Positions 34,532-43,562 of a stretch of 64,000 nucleotides of DNA are shown here, piece after piece. Source of the DNA: Candidatus Poribacteria bacterium (lineage in GTDB: Bacteria; Poribacteria; WGA-4E; WGA-3G). A program made the translations under genes and the position numbers. The stretch's first letter is position 1, and each line of letters opens with the position of its first letter. The notes under the pieces are model-generated. The model ran no database searches. It worked only from the letters and a program-made list of their open reading frames with translations, and had not been told where the DNA came from. The stretch spans positions 1 through 64,000 of the forward strand of contig JAJECK010000113.1 of the NCBI GenBank assembly GCA_022822085.1. The letters are read 5' to 3'.

Positions 34532-36478
34532 ATGTACAGATTCAATATCTGGAAAATAATATTAATCATTGGTGTATTACTGTTATCAGTTTTATACCTT
34601 ATTCCTACACCAAAAAGTCTTTACTTGCCGTTGTATGGAAATCTGCCGTTCTGGATACAGAAAGCGTTCCCACCTTTTGAAGTCACCGAAGATAATGCAT
34701 TTAAGGTCAATTTAGCGGATGTAGAATATCCGGAGGGTAAAAACTTTCAAGAGGCAATTGATGAACTCCAAAATGTTTTCACAGTCCATTTAGAGAAACT
34801 TAATTTTGAAGAAACGGTTGACTATGAGTTTGATACTACTGAAGCCAAAGAATTTTTGGTCAAACTTATCTCCGACACAGCGAAAGAAGATCCTGCAGCC
34901 ACTTTGGAAAATTTACATTTATACGGTAGTCTTCCACTATCTTTGAGACCGGTTCTGCCTGCAAATCGCCTGAATTTGGGATTAGATTTAAAAGGTGGTG
35001 TTCACCTTGTCCTTGAAGTTGATCTGCAAAAATCCAAAAGCGAATTGTTGAAAGCGCATACCTACTCTATTCCAGAGATGCTTAGATCAGAACAAATTTT
35101 GTGCAGACAAGTTGAACAGGTTGATGGGGAAGATGCATTGAATGTACTGATTGAAATCCCTTCTCGACTTAGATCAGATCAAGCACAAAAAGATGAGTAT
35201 CTACAAAAAGCAGTTAATCTTTTAAATGAGGTTGAATATTTTGAAGATGCACAAGCAGCATCTGAAAAGGACACTCAATCTACTTACCAACTTCGCTTGG
35301 CTGAACGAGGAATGCAGCAATACAGCGATCAAGCAATTGAACGGGTATTGATTGTCTTACGCAATAGGGTTGACGCTTTCGGTGTTGCTGAACCATCTAT
35401 CCGTCAGGAAGCAAATCGTCCGAGAATTATCATAGAGTTGCCAGGTGCTAAAGATTCATCTGGACCGCTTCGTATTGTGCAAACAATGGGTCGGTTAGAA
35501 TTCAAGATGGTAGCACAAAATCCTTCTGGTGGTCCTTTTTGGTCGGGGTCAGCGAACACACCACCGCCAGACAATCTTCCCGAAGACACGGAAATTCTGT
35601 ATCATCATGAGACCGGGGATTGGTATGTTTTAGAAAGTCCGGTTCTCCTATCAGGACATCACATAAAGGATTCCAGAGCCAGTTCCGGCAGCACAAGTTT
35701 TGAAATCGTTGTACTTATGGATTTTAACTCCGAAGGTTCAACCAAATTTGCTAAAATCACTGGTGACCATATCGGAGATCATTTGGCAATTATACTTGAT
35801 GATAAGATACAAACTGCCCCCAGGATCAACTCACCGATAAGAGGCAGTGCAATGATTGAAGGGAACTTTAATTTTGAAGAGGCAACCTATCTTGCGAATA
35901 TCTTGAACGCTGGGGCTTTCCCAGTCGGTGTTCAAGTAGGTGAAGAACGTGCTGTTGGTCCCAGTCTCGGTCAAGATTCTATTGATAATGGAATCAAAGC
36001 CGCAATCATTGGACTTCTGGGTGTTTTGTTGTTTATGGTTATTTATTATCGCTTATCTGGATTCATCGCTATCCTGGCTCTCGTCTTTAATATGATTATC
36101 ATTTTGGGGGCTTTAGCTGGTTTCGGGGCGGCATTGACACTCCCGGGTATCGCTGGATTAGTATTAACAATTGGGATGTCAGTTGATGCGAATGTACTTA
36201 TTTTTGAACGTATACGCGAGGAGTTACGAACAGGAAAAACTGTCTGGGATGCAATCACAAGTGGTTATCAACGGGCGTTTGTAACCATTTTGGATGCTAA
36301 CCTCACAACCTTCTTTACCGCTCTGGTTCTTTATCAATTTGGCACTGGTCCAATTAAAGGGTTCGCGGTAACACTCGGTATCGGTATACTTGCAAGTATG
36401 TTCACAGCGATTATTGTAACACGCGAGATATATGGGTTGACAATCGGAAATAGAGATGTGAAGAAACTAAGCATCTAA
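34532..36478 (+). CDS. secD: Protein translocase subunit SecD
   Basis: SecD, with SecF, uses the proton gradient to pull proteins through SecYEG. The 648-residue product starts at the ATG with AGGAGC upstream, has one N-terminal membrane segment, the motif LGLDLKGGVHLVLEVD (about residue 149), a large periplasmic part with ALNVLIEIPSRL-type P1 folds, and five C-terminal membrane helices with the motif LTIGMSVDANVLIFERIREE. Length is at the high end for the family. secF follows after 27 bases. Confidence 0.95.
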   Translation: MYRFNIWKIILIIGVLLLSVLYLIPTPKSLYLPLYGNLPFWIQKAFPPFEVTEDNAFKVNLADVEYPEGKNFQEAIDELQNVFTVHLEKLNFEETVDYEFDTTEAKEFLVKLISDTAKEDPAATLENLHLYGSLPLSLRPVLPANRLNLGLDLKGGVHLVLEVDLQKSKSELLKAHTYSIPEMLRSEQILCRQVEQVDGEDALNVLIEIPSRLRSDQAQKDEYLQKAVNLLNEVEYFEDAQAASEKDTQSTYQLRLAERGMQQYSDQAIERVLIVLRNRVDAFGVAEPSIRQEANRPRIIIELPGAKDSSGPLRIVQTMGRLEFKMVAQNPSGGPFWSGSANTPPPDNLPEDTEILYHHETGDWYVLESPVLLSGHHIKDSRASSGSTSFEIVVLMDFNSEGSTKFAKITGDHIGDHLAIILDDKIQTAPRINSPIRGSAMIEGNFNFEEATYLANILNAGAFPVGVQVGEERAVGPSLGQDSIDNGIKAAIIGLLGVLLFMVIYYRLSGFIAILALVFNMIIILGALAGFGAALTLPGIAGLVLTIGMSVDANVLIFERIREELRTGKTVWDAITSGYQRAFVTILDANLTTFFTALVLYQFGTGPIKGFAVTLGIGILASMFTAIIVTREIYGLTIGNRDVKKLSI

Positions 36479-36505
36479 AAAACTGAATATGGAAGGATTT
36501 AAAAA

Positions 36506-37846
36506 TTGCAATTCCTAAGAGATACAAACTTTGATTTTATTAATAGACATCGTACCGGATTTTTGTTTTCTGCTATATTTATCTGTATCGGTATTGTTTT
36601 TCTTGTTATCCAAGGCGGTCCGAATTTCGGAATTGACTTCCGGGGTGGGGTTAAAGTTCATGCGAAATTCAGTAAACCGTTAACAGAAACTGAGTTACAA
36701 GCAAAACTGAGCGAATTAGGTCTTGAAACTAATTTGATTAAAATTGCACAGGGTGAAACTGTTATCACTGAGACTGAACTGCAAGAAGAACTCAACGACC
36801 AAGGTTTTGACATAAAACTTGAGCTCCCACCGGGTGAAACTGTTATCACTGAAACTGAATTGGAAGCGAAGTTGAGTAGTTTAGGATATGATGCAAAGAT
36901 TCAAATTGAATCGGGTAAATACCCGATTGAAAATGAGGCGTTCATTTCTATGGGGCATCGTCCCGAATTCCAGCAACAGTCTATCAATATACCTATTCTG
37001 TCTGACCCTGGAGATGCGACTGCAACAATTATTCAAATCAGTAGTTCCGCAGAAAAAGCACATCTATTAAATAAGGACGACGCAATTGAGTTGGTTGATA
37101 GTAATGGTCGTCGTCGTAATGTGATCAGTTCTGTAGAACTTGTTGCAGATGGTACAGTGAAACAATTAACTCTTACAGAAGAAATCGGTATTGATTTAAC
37201 AGAAAATGCCACCATTCAAATACAAGCAAGTGTCGGAAGCATCCTTACAGAAGCCCTACTTGAAGGTGGGGATGGATGGAAAGCGGTACCGGAGGGTGTA
37301 AATGTTACAGAGGTGGGACCGAGTGTAGGGCGTGATTTGAAATGGGCAGCACTCTGGTCAGTTTTAGCATCAATCGCAATTTTACTGCTCTATATCTCAT
37401 GGCGGTTTGAATTCCGTTTTTCCATCGGAGCTATTGCAGCACTCGTTCATGATGTGCTGATCACATTAGGCATCTTTGCTATCTTTTCAAAAGAGATCAA
37501 TCTTCCTACAGTCGCCGCATTTCTTACAATTATCGGATATTCGCTCAACGACACTATTGTCGTGTTTGACAGAATACGGGAAAACGGCATATCTTTACGC
37601 GGTACAGAATACATTGATGTACTAAACCGAAGCATCAATCAATCGTTAAGTCGAACCGTCATCACTTCAATAACAACGCTTTTTGTGGTTGTAGTTATTT
37701 TTACCCTCTCCAGTTCGGGTGAAGAGATTAATACATTCGCTTTAGCCCTGATCGTTGGGGTGTTGATAGGTACGTATTCCTCAGTCTTTATTGCCAGCCC
37801 AATTCTATATATTTGGCAACAAAAAGAACAAGAAGCGAAAGCATAG
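36506..37846 (+). CDS. secF: Protein translocase subunit SecF with a triplicated 27-residue insert
   Basis: The 446-residue SecF partner of SecD begins at a TTG with GGAAGGA nine bases upstream. It has the motif FGIDFRGG near residue 38 and the C-terminal membrane part with YSLNDTIVVFDRIRENG. Unusual is the periplasmic segment from about residue 55 to 135: three tandem units of 27 residues built on TETELQAKLSELG, TETELQEELNDQG and TETELEAKLSSLG. The DNA is repeated at 81-base spacing. This makes the protein about 110-150 residues longer than typical SecF. The next gene starts four bases after the stop. Confidence 0.93.
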   Translation: MQFLRDTNFDFINRHRTGFLFSAIFICIGIVFLVIQGGPNFGIDFRGGVKVHAKFSKPLTETELQAKLSELGLETNLIKIAQGETVITETELQEELNDQGFDIKLELPPGETVITETELEAKLSSLGYDAKIQIESGKYPIENEAFISMGHRPEFQQQSINIPILSDPGDATATIIQISSSAEKAHLLNKDDAIELVDSNGRRRNVISSVELVADGTVKQLTLTEEIGIDLTENATIQIQASVGSILTEALLEGGDGWKAVPEGVNVTEVGPSVGRDLKWAALWSVLASIAILLLYISWRFEFRFSIGAIAALVHDVLITLGIFAIFSKEINLPTVAAFLTIIGYSLNDTIVVFDRIRENGISLRGTEYIDVLNRSINQSLSRTVITSITTLFVVVVIFTLSSSGEEINTFALALIVGVLIGTYSSVFIASPILYIWQQKEQEAKA

Positions 37847-37850
37847 TTAT

Positions 37851-38594
37851 ATGAAAATATTGATTTTTAACTCATACACAACGGGACAGAAACATAAACT
37901 TGACAATCCTCTCAGTGCTGAAGATTGCAGTTCATCTGATCGTCTTAAGGCACGCATAAAAGAGTTGTGTGGTTTCAATGCTGAGGGGTGGTATGATAAA
38001 AGTAAGGACTACCGTTTACCTGCAATTGAGATGTTTACTGGACCTCTATTTGTTCAATTGCGTGAAGGTTTGAATCAGATGAGGGAACACGAACACTATG
38101 GAAATAATACCATTGATCTGTATTTCCCGTGGTATTATTGTCGTGTAGATGGCAAAAAGATTCCAGTGAACGAAAAAGACGTTGTTGTCCCCTTTGACAC
38201 TGCCCCACTTCACGAACTTGATGTGTTAGAGTTTGATGATAATGGTGTTCCTGAACGGACGGTGGAATTACTTGAAAGTTATGACCTTGTTTTTTCGTTA
38301 TTGAGACCAGACGATATAGAGTCATTGCAGCGCGTTTTTGAGGTGGAGCGATCAGTCCCGTTGATTTTCCTGTTACCTAAAAGTCAAAGAAAGGCAGTGA
38401 ATGAGGATTTACCGAATGTCCACGTTGTTGAAACTGGTAGGGATTTGCAGAAAAACCTCCGTACCTCAAATTATGCATTGAAGGGTGTTGTGATGCGGAG
38501 GTTATGTGAGGCTGCTTGTCGCGACGGTTTTCAGGTGTTTGAGGAAGTAATACAAGATCCCCAGCGGTTGATTGAAATTATACAAAATCAGTAA
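37851..38594 (+). CDS. DUF6884/YaaA-like protein A, divergent (likely catalytically altered)
   Basis: The 247-residue protein is a clear paralogue of the next gene: the ends VVMRRLCEAACRDGFQVFEE and FVFKRLCEAICRDGLQVFEQ match. At the N-terminus, where protein B has a strand ending TSCTDSKK, protein A has NSYTTGQKHK, so the Cys is replaced by Tyr. The SAGYGLL motif of B is replaced by a PWYYCRV-type segment. It begins four bases after the secF stop and lies 12 bases before B. It may be a structural partner of B in a heteromer. Role inferred only from context. Confidence 0.6.
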   Translation: MKILIFNSYTTGQKHKLDNPLSAEDCSSSDRLKARIKELCGFNAEGWYDKSKDYRLPAIEMFTGPLFVQLREGLNQMREHEHYGNNTIDLYFPWYYCRVDGKKIPVNEKDVVVPFDTAPLHELDVLEFDDNGVPERTVELLESYDLVFSLLRPDDIESLQRVFEVERSVPLIFLLPKSQRKAVNEDLPNVHVVETGRDLQKNLRTSNYALKGVVMRRLCEAACRDGFQVFEEVIQDPQRLIEIIQNQ

Positions 38595-38606
38595 AGGAAC
38601 AGATTT

Positions 38607-39299
38607 ATGCGAATATTAGTTATCACTTCTTGCACAGATAGCAAAAAATATAAGCCTGAGAACAAACTCCAGTATGAAGATTTTGCTTCTTGTGAGCGAC
38701 TTCGTAAGCGAACAGCAGAGCTGAAGAATTTCAAAGCACCAGCGGCAAAAATGTACACAGGTCGACAACATCGTCCCCTAATGGAAGGTTTAGAGCAACT
38801 TAGGGAGAATTATGGACCAGATGTAGTTGATTTATACATTATTTCTGCAGGATACGGTTTACTTAAGGAAAATAAAGTTATTGTTCCTTATGATGTTACA
38901 TTTGGAAAAATAAAAGGGAGAATCTTGGAACTCAGTGATAGTCTTCAAATTCATAATAAAGTAGAGACTTTAGTCGTTGATTACGATCTTGTTTTCTTTT
39001 TAATGGGTAAAGAATACGTTCAAGCATTACAACTTCCTTTTCAAGTTCCAGATACAGTCCGCCAGGTTTTCTTGGCAGCACCGAGTTGGAAGTATGTTTT
39101 TTCTGATCATTTACAAAATATACATGTTGCTTGTGCTGGCGTTGATTTAGTGAATCAACTCGATGGTGCTACTAAACATAATCTTAAAGGATTTGTTTTC
39201 AAAAGATTGTGTGAGGCTATATGCCGTGACGGATTACAAGTTTTTGAGCAAATAAGACAAAACCCGCAGAAGTTAATTGGGATTGTGCTTAACCAATAA
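38607..39299 (+). CDS. DUF6884/YaaA-like protein B
   Basis: The 230-residue protein has the three blocks I associate with DUF6884/YaaA-like proteins: an N-terminal strand with TSCTDSKKYK, a middle MYTGRQHRPLMEGL helix and YIISAGYGLLKENKVIVPYD. I recall that a YaaA-type (DUF328) domain is part of DpdC, which acts after DpdA in 7-deazaguanine modification of DNA. A TGT/DpdA-like gene lies at the end of this cluster, which fits such a role. The gene has AAAGGAAC upstream. Function is inference. Confidence 0.65.
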   Translation: MRILVITSCTDSKKYKPENKLQYEDFASCERLRKRTAELKNFKAPAAKMYTGRQHRPLMEGLEQLRENYGPDVVDLYIISAGYGLLKENKVIVPYDVTFGKIKGRILELSDSLQIHNKVETLVVDYDLVFFLMGKEYVQALQLPFQVPDTVRQVFLAAPSWKYVFSDHLQNIHVACAGVDLVNQLDGATKHNLKGFVFKRLCEAICRDGLQVFEQIRQNPQKLIGIVLNQ

Positions 39300-39340
39300 G
39301 GAACTTTGTTCCTTGAAGAGGAACAAATTGGGCTTTCAGA

Positions 39341-40831
39341 ATGTTAGTGGATAAAAGACTGACCGAAAAAGGTGTACAAGAAGATCTTCTTCAGCAGCCT
39401 CAGTTAATGATGAAACTGGTAGAAAAATCATTATTAGTGGCTGAGAATCTAAGAGATAACTATTTTCGGAACACTGCACATTTCATAAAAGATCTGCGGC
39501 GAAATATAGACGCTGCTAATAGTGGTAGACGCGATACTGGTATTCTTCAGACTTTTTCAGTCGCGGATGCTACTTGGGAAGATCTTCAAAACGAACAAGT
39601 AAGTTTTATTGACGGCGGAATTGGTCAAGTAGAATTATCTAATCAAGTACCTATCTTTTTACGTGTAGGTTCTTATGGAGTACGTGTAGGTGAAAGGAGG
39701 TTAGCTGAACGGGAAAATTTCGGTTATTATCCGGTAATCTTCGGAGATCTTGAAGGGGGCAGTAAGGAACGGCGAGACTTTCCCGATATCGTCCGTATCA
39801 CCGCTGAACTTTTAGGAGGTATTTCAACGTTGTATCGAAATCCTGATATAAGAGTCTTACTGTTTCACGGACCATTGGTTTATTTGATGAATGCTTATGC
39901 AGGTCATACCCCGTTTACTGAGACAGACATTGACTTGTTTCTGAAACATTACTCGAACGATAGAGATGAAGCAGAACAATTAAAGGAAGATTTTCTTGAA
40001 AAGGCTCGTCTTGATATTTATCCAGAAATAGCTGGTGGAAGGTCCGATGAGTGGTCAAACCGTAGGCTTTTTGAACCACTGTCTTGGATTGCTTTTCTTT
40101 ATAGAAAATTGATCTCTGTTGCACAAAAAAGAAAGCCACATCCCATCATTGCAGGAGTTATAGAACGCGGAGCATCGCGTGAGTTTTGTGAGAAAGTGTT
40201 GCTTGACCGTGTTTTTCGTTCATTGCGTGAAAAAGGAAACGAAGATTATTTCAACGATATGTTTGGCCTCACTGATCTCACTTCCCCTAAGAACTTAATG
40301 GATAGACTGGGTTATACGGATACTCTTATTTTACCTTTACTTCTTGAAACTGGCGAATATTCCGAACATTGGGAAATGAATAAGTCCAGTGGATTGGGCT
40401 CAGGTGAAATTAGACTTCCAAAAGAGTCAGGAAGTTCCACGGTGAACTTTTCCTGTTTGAGAGATAGTAGCCCGTTAGGCTTTCCTGTCATAAGAGGGAC
40501 CTATATTAGGACTACTGAGAATACAGAACCTATTAGGGTTGAGGTTTTTTCTAAACTTGGAGAAGATCAAGTTAAAGAAGCAGTAAGGCGTGTATACTTA
40601 TATTCTCGTCTATTACCCAATTACGGATTTCCTGTCGGTTTAGATATCGCGGATAAGTTTGCCCATGTGCCAAACTGGATGACAGAAGCTTACGCTAAGA
40701 TGATTCGTCACACATTGGGGGTAAGTTTACAAAAGGGTGAAATTAACGATGAAGATATGCGCAAAGTACTGGTGCAGGCGATCTATATGACACCCCGAGA
40801 TTGGCTTTTTAGACCAAATGTGAGAGAGTAG
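39341..40831 (+). CDS. nurA: NurA-type nuclease 1
   Basis: The 496-residue protein fits the NurA pattern: an early strand with the acidic triplet in VSFIDGGIGQVEL (about residue 88), a second strand VLLFHGPLVYLM (about 170) where many NurA proteins have DG, a GVIERGASREF segment (about 270) and a C-terminal block GFPVGLDIADKFAHVPN. NurA proteins are Mn-dependent 5'-3' exonucleases that work with the HerA helicase in DNA end resection. The next gene, 8 bases away, is HerA, the usual partner. It is longer than archaeal NurA (about 330-400). Confidence 0.75.
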   Translation: MLVDKRLTEKGVQEDLLQQPQLMMKLVEKSLLVAENLRDNYFRNTAHFIKDLRRNIDAANSGRRDTGILQTFSVADATWEDLQNEQVSFIDGGIGQVELSNQVPIFLRVGSYGVRVGERRLAERENFGYYPVIFGDLEGGSKERRDFPDIVRITAELLGGISTLYRNPDIRVLLFHGPLVYLMNAYAGHTPFTETDIDLFLKHYSNDRDEAEQLKEDFLEKARLDIYPEIAGGRSDEWSNRRLFEPLSWIAFLYRKLISVAQKRKPHPIIAGVIERGASREFCEKVLLDRVFRSLREKGNEDYFNDMFGLTDLTSPKNLMDRLGYTDTLILPLLLETGEYSEHWEMNKSSGLGSGEIRLPKESGSSTVNFSCLRDSSPLGFPVIRGTYIRTTENTEPIRVEVFSKLGEDQVKEAVRRVYLYSRLLPNYGFPVGLDIADKFAHVPNWMTEAYAKMIRHTLGVSLQKGEINDEDMRKVLVQAIYMTPRDWLFRPNVRE

Positions 40832-40839
40832 ATGAAATC

Positions 40840-42594
40840 ATGAAAGATAATAAAAAGGAAAACTCGCATGACAGATTTGTTGGCACACTCGTAGGTGAAA
40901 GTACTAGCAAAGAATTTCGTCTTGCTGTAGCTCATGAAACCATACGGGAGCAAGATATTATTGCGGTTGATGCTACGTTAAATACAACAGATGAAAATGC
41001 ACAACCAGAGAATTTACGAGTTTGGGCAAAGGTACAGAGAATAGAACGTATCAACCCGCTGTTTCCAGTTGAAGCAGGGCATGAACTTGCAGAAACACGT
41101 ACTGATCCTATGGATACTGTACTTTCTCTAAGTCGTGAAGTTGTGTCTGCCGTGTGTCAAGTACTGGGTGCTGAATCATTGGGAAATAACGGCACAGGCA
41201 AACTTGACACTTTACGATACCCTCCAAAGCCAGCTACAAGTGCTTATAGACCGGATTCAGAGGATCTTGCACGTGTTTTGATCGGTGATCTAAATGAGAA
41301 TCAGATCAGCGCGATAGATATTGCCACCCTCTCTAATCGCCCTGATATTGATGTAAAAGTAGATGGTCATTCAATAGTTTCTCGTCATTTAGCTATCCTA
41401 GCAATGACAGGGGCAGGTAAGAGTTGGGCAGCCCGACGAATTATTGAAGAATTGTCAAATAAAAATTATCCGATGATCGTCTTTGATCCGCATGGGGATT
41501 ATACTGGATTAGCGGACATTGAATCACTTCGCGATCGAGTTAGTCGTTATTATGTTACGCTACCAATCTTTGAAGAAGATGCTGATACAGTAGCACAAAT
41601 TATCAATAATCTTGGCAGAGATGAGCTATCAATTACAATGATGAATTTATTCTATGGCTTATTTGAGGCATCAAAAGAATTCTACGAACCTGAGGGAAAT
41701 GAAAGACAAAATAGAGTAAATTGGTTATCTGAGAGACTAAGCGATCAAAGGATTCTCCGTTTTAGTATTCATCCCGATCTATGGCTAATTGCCAATATTG
41801 CTGATGTCGCTGCTCGATCAATAAGAGAGGCGAAAAATGATGATAATTCCGAAAATTTTGATCGTTTGAGTGAAATGTGTTGGGGTAGCCTTCAGGTTAA
41901 TTTGAGAGACGCAACAACTCTGGACTCTATACGTAATAGGACCCGAACGGCAGCAAAGCACTTGACTAGAATGGAAACAGTCAACCGAGAAATTGCGGGA
42001 AAATCACAACCTATGCCTTTGGATCGAAAAGAACTTATAGAATATGGCAAAATCTCAATTGTGTCTTTGGCCGGTTATACTGGGGACTTTCAGGCTACAA
42101 TCTATAATCTGATTGCAGACGAACTGTTCGAAGCCAAGATTAGAAAAGAACTTGAACTACCTTTTCTTCTTTTACTAGAGGAAGCACATAATTTTGTTCC
42201 TGGAGATGGGAAGTCAGCAGCAGAGCGGCAGTCTATTGCAACTACCAAGCAAATTGCGCAGGAAGGAAGGAAATTTGGTGTAGGCTTGGTTATTATTAGT
42301 CAGCGTCCTTCCCGTTTAGATGAAACTGCTCTTTCTCAGTGCAACTCATATATAATTATGCGAATGGTTAATCCTGCTGATCAGAACTTTGTAAGAAGAG
42401 TCATTGAATCATTAGGTGAGGAAGAAGTTCGCTTACTTCCTGATCTTGATGTAGGTGAAGCACTGTTGTCGGGTCAAATGGTCAATTTCCCTATATTAGT
42501 CCGCATGAAACCACCAGAGTCTAAAGGTGAGCGAGAAGAAACTAATGCTTTTGAACACCTTAAGGACATTAGATCGAAAACCAGAAATCGCTAA
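40840..42594 (+). CDS. herA: HerA-type DNA helicase/translocase 1
   Basis: The 584-residue protein begins with a HAS-barrel-like N-terminal domain, then a Walker A AMTGAGKSW (about residue 190), DPHGDY, a Walker B LLLLEEAHNF (about 443) and sensor/Arg-finger blocks KFGVGLVIISQRPSRLDE and CNSYIIMRM. These are HerA/DUF87 signatures: hexameric ATPases that thread duplex DNA to the NurA nuclease. It lies directly after NurA 1, so the pair probably forms one machine. About 39 bases behind it is the relic of a TGT gene. Confidence 0.88.
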   Translation: MKDNKKENSHDRFVGTLVGESTSKEFRLAVAHETIREQDIIAVDATLNTTDENAQPENLRVWAKVQRIERINPLFPVEAGHELAETRTDPMDTVLSLSREVVSAVCQVLGAESLGNNGTGKLDTLRYPPKPATSAYRPDSEDLARVLIGDLNENQISAIDIATLSNRPDIDVKVDGHSIVSRHLAILAMTGAGKSWAARRIIEELSNKNYPMIVFDPHGDYTGLADIESLRDRVSRYYVTLPIFEEDADTVAQIINNLGRDELSITMMNLFYGLFEASKEFYEPEGNERQNRVNWLSERLSDQRILRFSIHPDLWLIANIADVAARSIREAKNDDNSENFDRLSEMCWGSLQVNLRDATTLDSIRNRTRTAAKHLTRMETVNREIAGKSQPMPLDRKELIEYGKISIVSLAGYTGDFQATIYNLIADELFEAKIRKELELPFLLLLEEAHNFVPGDGKSAAERQSIATTKQIAQEGRKFGVGLVIISQRPSRLDETALSQCNSYIIMRMVNPADQNFVRRVIESLGEEEVRLLPDLDVGEALLSGQMVNFPILVRMKPPESKGEREETNAFEHLKDIRSKTRNR

Positions 42595-42633
42595 GAATAA
42601 ATGTCATGTGTTATTTAGAGGAATTTATTTGAT

Positions 42634-42744
42634 ATGGAAATTGTTGCTGGATTAAATCTGACCAGTATCAAGCCAAGGCTATGGGATAAGAAGTCGTATT
42701 ACTACTTGTCAAGGAAAAAGTTGCTTGGAATTATTTTTAATTAG
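42634..42744 (+). pseudogene. N-terminal relic of a second TGT/DpdA-like gene
   Basis: The frame reads MEIVAGLNLTSIKPRLWD and then diverges to a stop after 36 codons. Sixteen of its first 18 residues equal the N-terminus of the intact TGT-like gene at 46628 (MEIVVGLNLTSIKPRVWD), and about 45 of the first 54 bases match. The remaining 300 codons are absent. It sits at the end of the first DUF6884-NurA-HerA set, where a complete gene would be expected by comparison with the second set. Confidence 0.85.
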
Positions 42745-42780
42745 TGTAGTTTGTTCTGGCCTACAAATAGGAATTACCTC

Positions 42781-43551
42781 ATGACAAATACACCGTATGA
42801 GGAGAAGATTTCTTCCAATTCACGCTTGTTATTTTTCTCCTATTCGTGAAGCAAACTGCTTACTAAAGACAAACTACCAGCATTAAAACGGTATAATGGA
42901 CCGGTATTTCGTGTGATTAATAAGTATATTCGGGAGTGTCTATCTGGAGGGCAATTACCTGATACCTACATATTGTCAGCCAACTTTGGATTGATTTCTA
43001 CCGACTATCTGATTCCTAACTACGATCTCCCAATGACGCGGCAACGAGTTGAGGAATTACAACAACCGACTTTTATCAAACTTGAGCACATTTTAAATGG
43101 GAAACAATACCAAGAGTTTTTTATAAGCATGGGAAAGGGCTATCTGAGGGCATTGGATTGGTATGAAACGCTTGCATCCAATGAACTTGACGTGACTGTT
43201 GCTCAAGGCTCAATGGGTCGCAAACTGACAGAACTTCGCAATTGGCTACACAAAGATTCAACATTATCACCTGATGTTAATACGAAAGATGCAAAACAGG
43301 GAAAGGTATCCCTTCGCGGAATTAAAATTACATTAACTTCTGATCAGGTAATACAGAAAATAAAAAACGCATTGGCAACGAGTAACAATATCCCAAAATA
43401 TCAGATGTGGTATGTACAGGTAGGGGATAGACAAGTGCCTGTTAAGTGGATAGTTAAGCAATTGACAGGTTTATCTGTGAGTACTTTTCACACAAGCGAA
43501 GCAAAGCGAGTTTTGCAGCAACTTGGAATTGAAGTTTATTCAAAACTATAG
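42781..43551 (+). pseudogene. DUF6884-like protein C with an in-frame TGA near the start
   Basis: From the ATG at 42781 one frame gives MTNTPYEEKISSNSR, then LLFFSYS, a TGA at 42847-42849 and, without frame change, SKLLTKDKLPALKRYNGPVF and 200 more codons to 43551. The two parts join into a normal DUF6884-type N-terminus, including GPVFRVINKY and ILSANFGLI. The strand usually ending in SCS-x-x-K here reads SYS-stop-S-K, so the Cys is Tyr and the next variable position is a stop. Translation could restart at the GTG at 42913 (212 residues). A C-terminal extension (about 120 residues) has a helix-turn-helix-like end. Open frame after the stop suggests recent loss or read-through. Confidence 0.65.
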
Positions 43552-43562
43552 GGGAGATCCAA

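Noticed and set aside
42847-42849. Selenocysteine at the TGA of protein C
   Set aside because: The stop aligns with a variable position rather than with the family Cys, and I see only a tiny AGCA/TGCT hairpin after it, too short for a bacterial SECIS. Kept only as a possibility to test.
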